Shown here: positions 52,344 through 60,453 of the stretch, piece after piece
Layout of the letters: each line of letters starts with the position of its first letter
How positions within the stretch are numbered: position 1 is the stretch's first letter
Assembly (NCBI GenBank): GCA_934122275.1
Contig: CAKOWI010000004.1
Span: 25,319 to 89,318 of the forward strand
DNA from: an uncultured Bacilli bacterium
GTDB taxonomy: Bacteria > Bacillota_I > Bacilli_A > RF39 > UBA660
Length of the DNA: 64,000 nt
Direction of reading: 5' to 3'
Notes under the pieces: model-generated
Seen by the model: only the letters and a program-made list of their open reading frames with translations
Told to the model about the DNA's origin: nothing
Database searches by the model: none
Program-made: the position numbers and the translations under genes

Positions 52344-53282
52344 TTATCTTTTTTTACATGCATTTGAAGTTTTAGCATAGACAAAAGCATTTGAACAATT
52401 TACTTTTATGTTATCTATTGGTCTAAAGACATCTTCTTCTACGGCAATATCTTTATCTTTGTATCTGGTTTTTTCTACATCCAAAACCGTAAATCCATAA
52501 GGACACTTTTCTACTACACTTTGTGCAAATTCATCATCTGTAATGGTAATGTTTTCCCTTTTCTCTGGATTTTTTTCTATTATTTTCCATTTTTCTGTAG
52601 CCATAGCATCTCTAACTTTTATTTTAAGTTCATCATAACTTAAGTCTCTAACATCTTTCATTTGAATGTTTTTTCCTATACTCACCATAAATTTATTGTC
52701 ATATTGTTCTATGGCAACGGGTACTATATCAGCATTAGTTTTTTTAGCCATTGAAATAGCTCCCATATATAATTGCATTACTGGTAAATTTGGTGTTATG
52801 TTCCATGCACCTTCTGGAAAGATTAATAAAGAACCATGATTACTTAATAATTCAACCGCTCTTTGGTATGCTATTATTCTATCTATTTTATTACAAGTTT
52901 CAAAATTTATAGTACCATTGCAAAAAAGCAATGCACCGGATATATCTTTATATAATCCTTTTGGATCCCCTAAAAATAAATAAGCATGACTTTTTATAGA
53001 TTCAAATACTCTTTGTATATCATTACCACCGATATGGGTGCATACATAAATCTTTGGATTATGAGTTAATTTTCGCTCATCACTTATCGTTTCCACCTCT
53101 TCTTTTGAAGATAACTTTCTATCTAACATTACCATAGCATATGGTAGTGGATGAATAAATTGCCTTAAAGAAATACCTTTTAGTGGAATCGCCTCTTCGT
53201 ATCTTTTTCTTCTTTCCTCCATATAATACCAACTTAAAGCTTCCTCATTCAATTTCATTCTTTGTACAATATTCTTTTCCAT
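52344..53282 (-). CDS. PlsC-like acyltransferase
   Basis: 312 residues from ATG 53280-53282 (after GGGGGGAAG); an upstream in-frame extension lacks a site. Acyltransferase motif I appears as THIGGND (HxxxxD) near residue 80 and motif III as FPEGAWN near 155, with VPVAIEQ later. These match lysophosphatidic-acid-type acyltransferases, which add fatty acyl chains to glycerolipid precursors. The C-terminal third is unusual and not recognised. Confidence 0.75.
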   Translation of the reverse strand: MEKNIVQRMKLNEEALSWYYMEERRKRYEEAIPLKGISLRQFIHPLPYAMVMLDRKLSSKEEVETISDERKLTHNPKIYVCTHIGGNDIQRVFESIKSHAYLFLGDPKGLYKDISGALLFCNGTINFETCNKIDRIIAYQRAVELLSNHGSLLIFPEGAWNITPNLPVMQLYMGAISMAKKTNADIVPVAIEQYDNKFMVSIGKNIQMKDVRDLSYDELKIKVRDAMATEKWKIIEKNPEKRENITITDDEFAQSVVEKCPYGFTVLDVEKTRYKDKDIAVEEDVFRPIDNIKVNCSNAFVYAKTSNACKKR

Positions 53283-53429
53283 AACTTTTCTTCCCCCCCT
53301 TGAATCTGAATATAAACCGAATAATCCTTTTGTTTTTTTATACAAAACTACGTTCGATATTTTAAATCATATAAAACTATTTATTACAAAATGTAGTATA
53401 AAAGGTCATTTTTTGCTAATAAAAAGTAG

Positions 53430-53463
53430 AAAAAAAGAAATACACATTTTTCTGTGTATTTCT
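53430..53463 (-). terminator. Terminator after rubrerythrin
   Basis: Minus-strand 11-bp perfect stem AGAAATACACA/TGTGTATTTCT followed by T6. Confidence 0.88.
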
Positions 53464-53467
53464 AGTA

Positions 53468-54007
53468 TTAATAGTTTTCACTTTTCTTTTCAAAATAACT
53501 TTGAGGATGATTACATACAGGACATACTTTAGGAGCTTCATCGCCAACATATACATGTCCACAATTTCTGCATATCCAGACTGTTTCTTCTCCCTTTTTA
53601 AATACCATATCATCATTTATATTTCCTAATAACGTCATGTATCTTTTTTCATGTTCTTTTTCTATTTTAGCTACTTCTTCAAATAAATATGCTATTTTTT
53701 CAAATCCTTCTTCTTTCGCAGTTTCTGCAAATTCTTTATACATTTCTGTCCATTCATAATTTTCACCAGAAGCTGCAGCCTTTAGATTTTCCTTTGTATC
53801 AGATATATCTCCACCGTTTAATAGCTTAAACCATATCTTTGCATGTTCCTTTTCATTATTAGCTGTCTCTTCAAATATAGATGCTATTTGTTCATAACCA
53901 TCTTTTTTTGCTTTGCTAGCAAAATATGTATACTTATTTCTAGCTTGACTTTCGCCTGCAAAAGCAGCCATTAAATTTTTTTCTGTTTTTGATCCTTTTA
54001 ATTCCAT
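53468..54007 (-). CDS. rbr: Rubrerythrin
   Basis: 179 residues. A ferritin-like diiron domain (AAFAGESQARNKYTYFA, EETANNEKEHAKIWF, LFEEVAKIEKEHEKRY) is followed by a C-terminal rubredoxin domain (VWICRNCGHVYVG ... KVCPVCNHPQSYF, two CxxC). Reduces hydrogen peroxide in anaerobes. Its start overlaps the stop of the PerR-type gene by one base, so the peroxide sensor and peroxidase form one operon. Confidence 0.96.
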   Translation of the reverse strand: MELKGSKTEKNLMAAFAGESQARNKYTYFASKAKKDGYEQIASIFEETANNEKEHAKIWFKLLNGGDISDTKENLKAAASGENYEWTEMYKEFAETAKEEGFEKIAYLFEEVAKIEKEHEKRYMTLLGNINDDMVFKKGEETVWICRNCGHVYVGDEAPKVCPVCNHPQSYFEKKSENY

Positions 54008-54396
54008 TATGAATTACTTCCTTTCTTTAAACAATCTTCACATATACCAGTTATACTAAAACAACTATCTATTATTTTAAAACCAGTATTTGTTTCTATT
54101 TTTTCTAATTCATTACTATTTATAATAGGTTTAATATCAACTACTTTACCACATATACTACATCTTATATGATTATGGTCACATAAAGTCTTATCAAATC
54201 TATCATTTCCATCATCAAGAATTATTTTTCTTATTTTTCCTTCATCAGATAATATATTTAAGTTTCTATATACTGTTCCTAAACTAATGTTAGGAATTTT
54301 TTCTCTTACTTTATTATATATATATCTAGCATCAGGATGATTAGAAGATGATAATACTATATTTAATATTTCTTCATTTTGCTTTGAATATCTCAT
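54007..54396 (-). CDS. perR: Fur/PerR-family peroxide regulator
   Basis: 129 residues from ATG 54394-54396, after TAGGAG. Winged HTH (HPDARYIYNKV, SLGTVYRNLNIL), then DDGNDRFDKTLCDHNHIRCSICGKVVDI with the Fur-family His/Asp metal site and zinc CxxC, and a second CEDC pair at the end. The operon with rubrerythrin and the box below favour PerR over Fur or Zur; the metal cannot be read directly. Confidence 0.85.
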   Translation of the reverse strand: MRYSKQNEEILNIVLSSSNHPDARYIYNKVREKIPNISLGTVYRNLNILSDEGKIRKIILDDGNDRFDKTLCDHNHIRCSICGKVVDIKPIINSNELEKIETNTGFKIIDSCFSITGICEDCLKKGSNS

Positions 54397-54406
54397 TTTT
54401 TCTCCT

Positions 54407-54427
54407 AAATAGTAATAATTACTATTT
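54407..54427 (-). promoter_or_regulatory. Per-box-like 21-bp palindrome
   Basis: Half-site AAATAGTAAT, one central base, and its exact complement. It starts one base downstream of the -10, so bound PerR would block RNA polymerase. Fits Fur-family operators in spacing and AT content. Confidence 0.82.
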
Positions 54428-54428
54428 A

Positions 54429-54457
54429 AGTATAATATAATTTCAATCACATGTCAA
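54429..54457 (-). promoter_or_regulatory. Promoter of perR-rbr
   Basis: -35 TTGACA (54452-54457), 17-bp spacer, -10 TATACT (54429-54434), reading toward perR. Confidence 0.85.
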
Positions 54458-55570
54458 TCATTCTTGCTTACTTTTAAGTCTATTATTTACATAATCTTTT
54501 AATAAGCTATATAATATTGATACTATTGGTATACTAATTATCATACCAATAAATCCTAATAAACTTCCACCTATTAAAACCGCTAAAAGAGCCCACAATG
54601 GTGGTAAACCTACAGAACCACCTACTATTCTTGGATATGTAAAATTGTCATCAAATTGTTGAACTAAGAAGAACACAACAACATACCATATTATATTAAT
54701 TGGATTAACAACACCAACTAATATGATACCAACAACTAAAGTTATAAAAGCACCTATATATGGAATTAATGCTGTTATAGCAAATAAAACACCTAATATT
54801 AATGCATAAGGTATATTTATTAACCATAAAATTAGGAAAAATTCAAATCCAGTTAAGCAAGCATCCAAAAATTGTCCAGTTAGAAATGATGTAAACGTAA
54901 CGTTAGATAATTTTACAACATTAATTATTTTATCCGTAATTTTTTCTGATGCAAATGCAGTTATTATTTTCTTCATTGATTTAGCTAAACTTTCTTTATC
55001 AAGAAGTATGTATATTGAAACTATAAATCCAAAGAAGAAAGTTATCAATTTAGATACTGCACTAGATAAAAATGCTACTATAATTGATACTATAGTTCCT
55101 GTTGTACCAATTGTTGTATTAACTATACTTTTTACATCTAAATCTTTTATATATCCTTTAGCACTAGGATAAATCTTAGTTAATTTATCTATCAAACTAT
55201 TTATCCACTTAATGTTATCAGGAATGTTTTTTCCAATTGATACAATAGCTTGTATAACTTCTGGAATAACCAAAAATAATATTAATCCTACAACACCAAA
55301 TATAAGTATTATTGATATTAAAAGAGATAATATTCTAATTAACTTCTTATTTTTTCTTTTATCTATTTTAAATATTTTTTTCTCTATTTGTTTCATAGGT
55401 ACATTTAAAACAAAAGCAATTGCTATACCAACAATTAATGGCATTAATAAATTAATTAAAAATTTAACGAAATCCAAAAATAAAGTATAATTTTTAACTA
55501 TCCATAACATTAATGCTCCAAATGCTATAAAAAACATTATCTGTTTACTATTTTTCTTATCAAACTTCAA
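54458..55570 (-). CDS. AI-2E-family transporter (YhhQ/PerM-like)
   Basis: 370 residues, eight predicted membrane helices. AI-2E signature: VEIPYALILGVLFAITALIPYIG-like block (NIPYALILGVLFAITALIPYI) near residue 265, LVQQFDDNFTYPRIVGGSVGLPPLW and GGSLLGFIGMIISIPIVSI at the C-terminus. Members export varied small molecules; AI-2 itself is proven for few. TTG start at 55568-55570 after AAAGG. Directly upstream of perR's promoter. Confidence 0.88.
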   Translation of the reverse strand: MKFDKKNSKQIMFFIAFGALMLWIVKNYTLFLDFVKFLINLLMPLIVGIAIAFVLNVPMKQIEKKIFKIDKRKNKKLIRILSLLISIILIFGVVGLILFLVIPEVIQAIVSIGKNIPDNIKWINSLIDKLTKIYPSAKGYIKDLDVKSIVNTTIGTTGTIVSIIVAFLSSAVSKLITFFFGFIVSIYILLDKESLAKSMKKIITAFASEKITDKIINVVKLSNVTFTSFLTGQFLDACLTGFEFFLILWLINIPYALILGVLFAITALIPYIGAFITLVVGIILVGVVNPINIIWYVVVFFLVQQFDDNFTYPRIVGGSVGLPPLWALLAVLIGGSLLGFIGMIISIPIVSILYSLLKDYVNNRLKSKQE

Positions 55571-55728
55571 AATAAATCATCTACCTTTCTATAGGTATAT
55601 TGTAACACAACTAAATAGAACAAAAGAATAAAAATTTAAAATTATTTTAATTTTATTCACATTTTCCTATTATATAAAAGGCAAAATTAAAATTCCTAAT
55701 ATTATAAATATATGAAAATAATAATAAA

Positions 55729-55752
55729 ATTAACCCTAAACTAATGGTTAAT
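55729..55752 (-). terminator. Weak terminator after the 173-aa gene
   Basis: Minus-strand stem ATTAACC/GGTTAAT followed by TTTATT. Confidence 0.45.
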
Positions 55753-55757
55753 TACTT

Positions 55758-56273
55758 TTACTTATTTATTGTTACACTATTTGATATTTTTTTAACTTCT
55801 TCAGAATTATATATTTTCTTTACATCTTTTTCTTTATTTGGAGATTTTTTGCTATAAATATGTAGTGAATCGTATGTTTTATTGTCTACATTAAGAATAA
55901 CTTCATATCTAACATATGATGGTGAATAAAAAGAAATTCCCTTCATTTCATTATATGTAACTTCTTTATAATCATTATTCTTTTTGTAAATATTTTTTAC
56001 GTCATTAAAAGTTTTATTTGATGAATATTCATCAACCTGTATTGCTATATTAAAATCGTCATCCTTTAAAACTTCATCTTCTAAACTTGTTCTTAAATCA
56101 ACTTTACTCTCTGATAGTTCATACCCTTTTTCTTCTTTAAAACTTAAACTTACAGATGCTTTAGATTTATCATTATAAGTTACGGTTTTTAACTTCTTAC
56201 CCCAAGTAGTTAAAGCTAATACGCCAAACACTATCACAAATAATAACACTAATTCCTTTAATATTTTTTTCAT
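55758..56273 (-). CDS. Exported hypothetical protein
   Basis: About 171 residues from the second ATG (56271-56273), seven bases after GAGGA. One N-terminal membrane segment (about 6-24), then a beta-rich domain with SKASVSLSFKEEKGYELSES and a C-terminal KKIYNSEEVKKISNSVTI. No motif recognised. Probably a membrane-anchored extracytoplasmic protein. Confidence 0.55.
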   Translation of the reverse strand: MKKILKELVLLFVIVFGVLALTTWGKKLKTVTYNDKSKASVSLSFKEEKGYELSESKVDLRTSLEDEVLKDDDFNIAIQVDEYSSNKTFNDVKNIYKKNNDYKEVTYNEMKGISFYSPSYVRYEVILNVDNKTYDSLHIYSKKSPNKEKDVKKIYNSEEVKKISNSVTINK

Positions 56274-56330
56274 TTTCATTCCTCATAGCTTGATTATACT
56301 ATAATTGATATATTTATAATAGATGGAAAA

Positions 56331-56366
56331 AGTCATACTTTTAAATACTAAAATATGACTTTTCTC
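56331..56366 (-). terminator. Terminator after the nucleotidyltransferase-like gene
   Basis: Minus-strand stem AAAAGTCATA/TATGACTTTT with a 16-base loop and a following T-run. Confidence 0.75.
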
Positions 56367-56390
56367 ATTATTTTCTAGGAGTAATATAAA

Positions 56391-56936
56391 TTAAATATCT
56401 TCTATTCTTATTTTTGAATATAGTTCACTATTAATTCCATGCTTACAGATTAAGTCTATATCTAACCTATCTTTTTCTCTAAACGCAATAAGTTTTGACT
56501 TTAATATAACCTCTGGTGACATAACTTTATATTTATATTCGCTATTAATATATTCATCTATATTAATATTCAGTTTTTTTGTTTTTGCTTTTTTTGTTGT
56601 TCCATCATATGATCTTTGATATAGTGCATCACTCACAAAATAAGGATAAATACCAACCTTAATATTATTAATCATAAAATGAAATCCATATTCACTATTA
56701 AAATACATTTTACTATCCATTTCATATTCATATAAATTATGATTTTTAATAACATTTCTTATATACTCTATATCATTTATACTACAAATTAAGTCTATAT
56801 CACCATGTAATCTTGATGATTTTACGTTTTGAACAATATATGGAACTATACCACCTGCAACGACTAATTTATTTTTAAACTCGCTATCCAAAGAATAAAG
56901 TCTATCTAAAGTGTTAATTATATCATCGTATTTCAA
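56391..56936 (-). CDS. Nucleotidyltransferase-fold protein
   Basis: 181 residues, start TTG 56934-56936 nine bases after GGAGG. KLVVAGGIVPYIV near residue 25, then RLHGDIDLICSI near 45 (the DxD of the nucleotidyltransferase active site), and a C-terminal helical part with SPEVILKSKLIAFREKDRLDIDLIC. Resembles the minimal nucleotidyltransferase or AbiEii-like antitoxin/toxin group. Without a recognisable HEPN or AbiEi partner next to it I do not call it a toxin-antitoxin gene. Confidence 0.65.
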   Translation of the reverse strand: MKYDDIINTLDRLYSLDSEFKNKLVVAGGIVPYIVQNVKSSRLHGDIDLICSINDIEYIRNVIKNHNLYEYEMDSKMYFNSEYGFHFMINNIKVGIYPYFVSDALYQRSYDGTTKKAKTKKLNINIDEYINSEYKYKVMSPEVILKSKLIAFREKDRLDIDLICKHGINSELYSKIRIEDI

Positions 56937-56981
56937 TTTTATTTTCCTCCATTTAAAATCATTTATAATTTAATATTGATA

Positions 56982-57629
56982 TTATTTTATCAAAGATTTA
57001 GCATATTTATCATACTCATTAAAATCTATATTGTTTTTTGATAAAAATTCTTTATAGTGCTTTAAATAATCATCTGCTGATTCAAAATCATATTCAAAGT
57101 TTTTATTAATCTCCTTACATAATAATGCCTCTATATAACTTTTCAAACCATTATTAGCATTTGTATCAATTAAATCCTTAATAGCATACTCAAATGATAC
57201 ACTTTTATTTTCTAATAAATCATCATATTCTTTCTGACTCGCTTTAATATAATCAAATGGATTTGATGAGGCTTGTGGCCCGTTATTTACAATTATATCT
57301 ATCTTTTTACTTACGTTAAGGTAATCATCTTCCATACGTTTTGCTTTTTCAAATCTTAAATACTTTGAATCAACTATATTTTTCCTAAACCACTTTTGCT
57401 CTTTTTTACTATTATCAATTAATCCTACAACCACAACTTTTTCTTTTTCATCTACATAGTTATAGCTAAAATTATCATATTTTTTTGTACCATTTCTATT
57501 AAAATAACTAATTATTTCATCATTAATGTTATTTAATTCATCAATACTAACTTTCTTTTTTATTTTACAACTTATAACAACTAAAATAATGATACTACAT
57601 AAAAAAATAGCACAAATTATTTTTCTCAT
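56982..57629 (-). CDS. Lipoprotein-like hypothetical
   Basis: 215 residues. Signal segment ending in ILVVISC (lipobox-like; Cys near residue 21), then a helical and mixed domain with FSYNYVDEKEKVVVVGLIDNSKKEQKWF and KNNIDFNEYDKYAKSLIK. No catalytic motif. The text VVVVGLIDN is strand-like. RBS AAGGTGG. Function unknown. Confidence 0.55.
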   Translation of the reverse strand: MRKIICAIFLCSIIILVVISCKIKKKVSIDELNNINDEIISYFNRNGTKKYDNFSYNYVDEKEKVVVVGLIDNSKKEQKWFRKNIVDSKYLRFEKAKRMEDDYLNVSKKIDIIVNNGPQASSNPFDYIKASQKEYDDLLENKSVSFEYAIKDLIDTNANNGLKSYIEALLCKEINKNFEYDFESADDYLKHYKEFLSKNNIDFNEYDKYAKSLIK

Positions 57630-58003
57630 ATTAAACCACCTTAATTATAGTTTTAACACCATATTTATAATTACATTATAACATATATTTTATTTTTTCT
57701 ATTAAATCCTTAATAAAGATTTCTTCATTAATTTTATATATAAAACTATATTTTTTTCCTAAATCTTTTAGTGACATTCCACTATTATATAAATCTTTTC
57801 TATCTATGCATTCATTCTATCATACTTTTCATAAAAAAGAGAATGCCTTAAATCATCTTAAAGTATTCTCAAATAAATATGTTTTCCTTGCCTAAAAGCA
57901 TAAATTATCATTTGAATTTTAATTAGCATATATTTTTATGTCAAGGTATAAATAGACAAATTGTAAGCTGTTTTTGTTCTAATTATAAATTTACCCTGAA
58001 GGT
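57630..58003. other. Gene-poor spacer with HTH-like remnant
   Basis: Mostly without genes. Minus-strand bases about 57680-57815 read NECIDRKDLYNSGMSLKDLG and onward to an EKIKYML ending without any start codon, with HTH-like spacing: probably the tail of a decayed gene. A hairpin at 57839-57870 is listed separately. Confidence 0.4.
57833..57870 (-). terminator. Terminator-like hairpin
   Basis: Minus-strand stem GAGAATAC..TTAA / TTAA..GCATTCTC with small mismatches, followed by T6. It may end transcription from the frameshifted gene to its right. Confidence 0.6.
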
Positions 58004-58650
58004 TTATAATTTTTTTACTGTTTCAACTTTAAAACTTGCCGCATTTACTATAATTTTTATTCCATTATTAATTACTACAAAATTTTTACCAGCTCTTTTA
58101 ATTTCATCACTAGCATTAATATAATTTTTAACTAAATCAATTACTTCACTTTTAGGTATGCCAAGGACAATGGAAATTCTTTCGGTATTTTCTACATTTG
58201 CCGTGATTTTATCAAGATTCATTAAAAGCATATCTTTCGTAACGTTAAATGCATGACCTTGGAAAATTCTTTCTCTATCTTTTGCTATGCTTTCTATTTC
58301 TTCTTTTGTCCATCCACTCCACCAGTAAAATTTAGATTTTTTCATTCTATTAATTAGTAATGGTGAATATATTTTTTCAACTCGATAATTACCAATGTAT
58401 TTTGATTTAATAATACATTCTATAAAGCCATTTTTATGTCTTGGTTTGCCTAATACAGGCACTTGTACTCCTCCATCACCCCAGTTTGATAAAGAAACGT
58501 ATACTTTAGTTCCTGCAGCAAAATTTTTAATACCTGTTCTTAATTCATGATTTGGCCCATATTCTCTTAAATCCTTAATATTACCAACTAAACAATATAT
58601 ATTACCTTTAAAATGCTTTTCTTTTTTTCATCAAGTTCTTTAGAGTTCAC
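58004..58650 (-). pseudogene. Hypothetical gene with N-terminal frameshift
   Basis: A GTG at 58648-58650 follows AAGGAG and begins NSKELDEKKK, but the frame stops after about 20 codons. Shifting by one base at the A7 run (plus-strand T7, 58622-58628) opens a frame with HFKGNIYCLVGN, AAGTKVYVSLSNWGDGG and VPVLGKPRHKNGF, continuing to FYWWSGWTKEEIESIAKDR and the stop at 58004. The joined product would be about 215 residues. As given, only the final 152 codons from GTG 58460-58462 are an intact ORF. Family not recognised. Homopolymer slippage (true or assembly error) is the simplest cause. Confidence 0.6.
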
Positions 58651-58722
58651 TACAACCATCTCCTTATGAAATTACTATTTATTGTTTCAATATAAACACC
58701 CTTTATACATTTCATCCAGGCT

Positions 58723-59022
58723 CTATTCCATATCTTGTTTTATTTCAAACTTTTCATATTCATTTTCTACCTTTTCATAACTTGTTTATGTAATATTTTG
58801 ACAGAACTGCTTAATATTTTCTTATTTTTAAAAGAAATCAATTCGTCTATTATATCTATCCGTTTTTGCATTGCTATTATGCTTTGCTCTTCTATCATAT
58901 CTTTAACATAATCTAAAAATAAAGTTGTTAAATTATTCAATTTCTTCAATTTATCTTCACTTAAATAGGTTTGCAACATCAAAAGATAAAATAACTTGTT
59001 TACCTCTTACTTCAAAAATCAT
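58723..59022 (-). pseudogene. Decayed ORF6N/RhuM-type gene
   Basis: ATG 59020-59022 starts MIFEVRGKQVILSFDVANLF, an ORF6N-like opening, and soon stops. In another frame (from 58982) comes YLSEDKLKKLNNLTTLFLDY and DELISFKNKKIL, like the C-terminal part of RhuM proteins. A third frame continues SYEKVENEYEKFEIKQDM to the TAG at 58723. So at least two frameshifts and a large internal deletion have joined the start and end of related accessory genes. Confidence 0.55.
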
Positions 59023-59116
59023 TTTTTCAGTCTTAAACTTTCTTTTGCTAATAATTCACTTTTTTCTTTACATTTTTTTGTTTCTACTAAATAGTTGTTT
59101 TTTTACTTACAAAGAT

Positions 59117-60376
59117 TTAACGTAAATTTAATAAGCATACACATTCAACATGTGCTGTGTTAGGAAACATATCAAATGGTACTACGTCATTAATATCATA
59201 TAAGTCATTTAAATAAGATAAATCTCTTGCCATAGTAACCGGATTACAAGATATATAAATAATTTTTCTTGGCATTATTTTTTTAATTATTGCAATTGCT
59301 TTCCTATCTATTCCTGATCTCGGAGGATCAACAAATATAACATCTATTTTTTCCTTTATTTTACTTATTACTTTTGTAGCATCACCACAAATAAAATCAA
59401 CATTACTTATGCCATTTACAATTAAATTTTGTCTAGCATCTTTAATTGCATCCTCTACTATTTCAACTCCGATTACCTTCTTAACATGACCAGACAAAAT
59501 CATACCAATCGTACCCGTTCCACAATATAAATCAAGAACTACATCATCTTTTTTTAACTTAGCAAGTTTAATTGCAGTATCATACATCTTTTCAGCTTGC
59601 ATACCATTTACCTGAAAAAATGATTTAGAAGAACAATTAAACATAAAGCCATTTGATATTTCTTTTATGTATCCTGTTCCTAATAAGACTTTATCATTAA
59701 ATATAACAGTTTCTAAATTATCTATATTAGAAGTTAAATAATTTAATATATTAACATCCTCTTCACTTAAAGAATATATATCTATCAAAAGTTCATTCAT
59801 AGCATTTCCATATTTTATGGTAACGTTTTTTATTTTATTCTTAAATTCCTTTATATAAGTTCTAATTACTTTAAGAGCTTTATTTATCTCTTCATGTGCT
59901 AAAAGACAATAATCTATATCTATCAGCTGATAAGTACCTTCACCATAAAAACCTATTTTATCATCTTCTACTTTTAAACTTAATTTATTCCTATAATTAT
60001 CATTTTTAAAAGACGGTATAACGTCTTCTACTTTTGCATCTATTTTACCTATTCTTTTAAGTGCATTCTCTATTTTTTCTTTTTTAAATTTTAAGTTTTC
60101 TGTATCAGTTTGATGTCTTAAATTACATCCACCACATTCATCATAATATGGACATTTAGACTTAGTTCTGTTATTAGATTTTTCTAATATTTCAACTATT
60201 TTTCCTCTAGCAAAATTCTTTTTTATTTCTGTTATTCTAATCCTTACCTTTTCACCTACTAAAACCTTTGGAATAAATACAACTATACCATTTATTTTTG
60301 AAACACCACATCCTTCATTTTCTAATGAAGTAATAACAGTTTCATATATTTCATCTATTTTCAAAGAATTAATCAT
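59117..60376 (-). CDS. rlmD: 23S rRNA (uracil-5-)-methyltransferase RlmD/RumA family
   Basis: 419 residues from ATG 60374-60376 (MINSLKIDEI), after AGAGGTGA; the longer frame overlaps nifJ. N-terminal TRAM domain, then an Fe-S cluster motif CPYYDECGGCNLRHQ with a fourth Cys in YCLLAHEE. The SAM domain has DLYCGTGTIGMILS near 285, FVDPPRSGIDRKA near 355 and the catalytic SCNPVTMARD near 380. Methylates U in 23S rRNA (RlmD, or RlmCD-type in Bacillota). Confidence 0.93.
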   Translation of the reverse strand: MINSLKIDEIYETVITSLENEGCGVSKINGIVVFIPKVLVGEKVRIRITEIKKNFARGKIVEILEKSNNRTKSKCPYYDECGGCNLRHQTDTENLKFKKEKIENALKRIGKIDAKVEDVIPSFKNDNYRNKLSLKVEDDKIGFYGEGTYQLIDIDYCLLAHEEINKALKVIRTYIKEFKNKIKNVTIKYGNAMNELLIDIYSLSEEDVNILNYLTSNIDNLETVIFNDKVLLGTGYIKEISNGFMFNCSSKSFFQVNGMQAEKMYDTAIKLAKLKKDDVVLDLYCGTGTIGMILSGHVKKVIGVEIVEDAIKDARQNLIVNGISNVDFICGDATKVISKIKEKIDVIFVDPPRSGIDRKAIAIIKKIMPRKIIYISCNPVTMARDLSYLNDLYDINDVVPFDMFPNTAHVECVCLLNLR

Positions 60377-60422
60377 TTTAATCACCTCTTTAATTATAAC
60401 ATTATATATAGGTATAACCAAA

Positions 60423-60453
60423 AGAAAAATAAGCTTATGTGTAAACTTATTTT
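60423..60453 (-). terminator. Terminator after nifJ
   Basis: Minus-strand stem AAATAAG/CTTATTT followed by Ts; overlaps the nifJ stop region. Confidence 0.6.

Noticed and set aside
54458..55570. Quorum-sensing AI-2 exporter
   Set aside because: Family membership is clear but AI-2 transport is shown for few members; no luxS or lsr gene here.
56391..56936. AbiE-type toxin-antitoxin system
   Set aside because: Only a nucleotidyltransferase-like gene is visible; neighbours show no AbiEi or HEPN partner.
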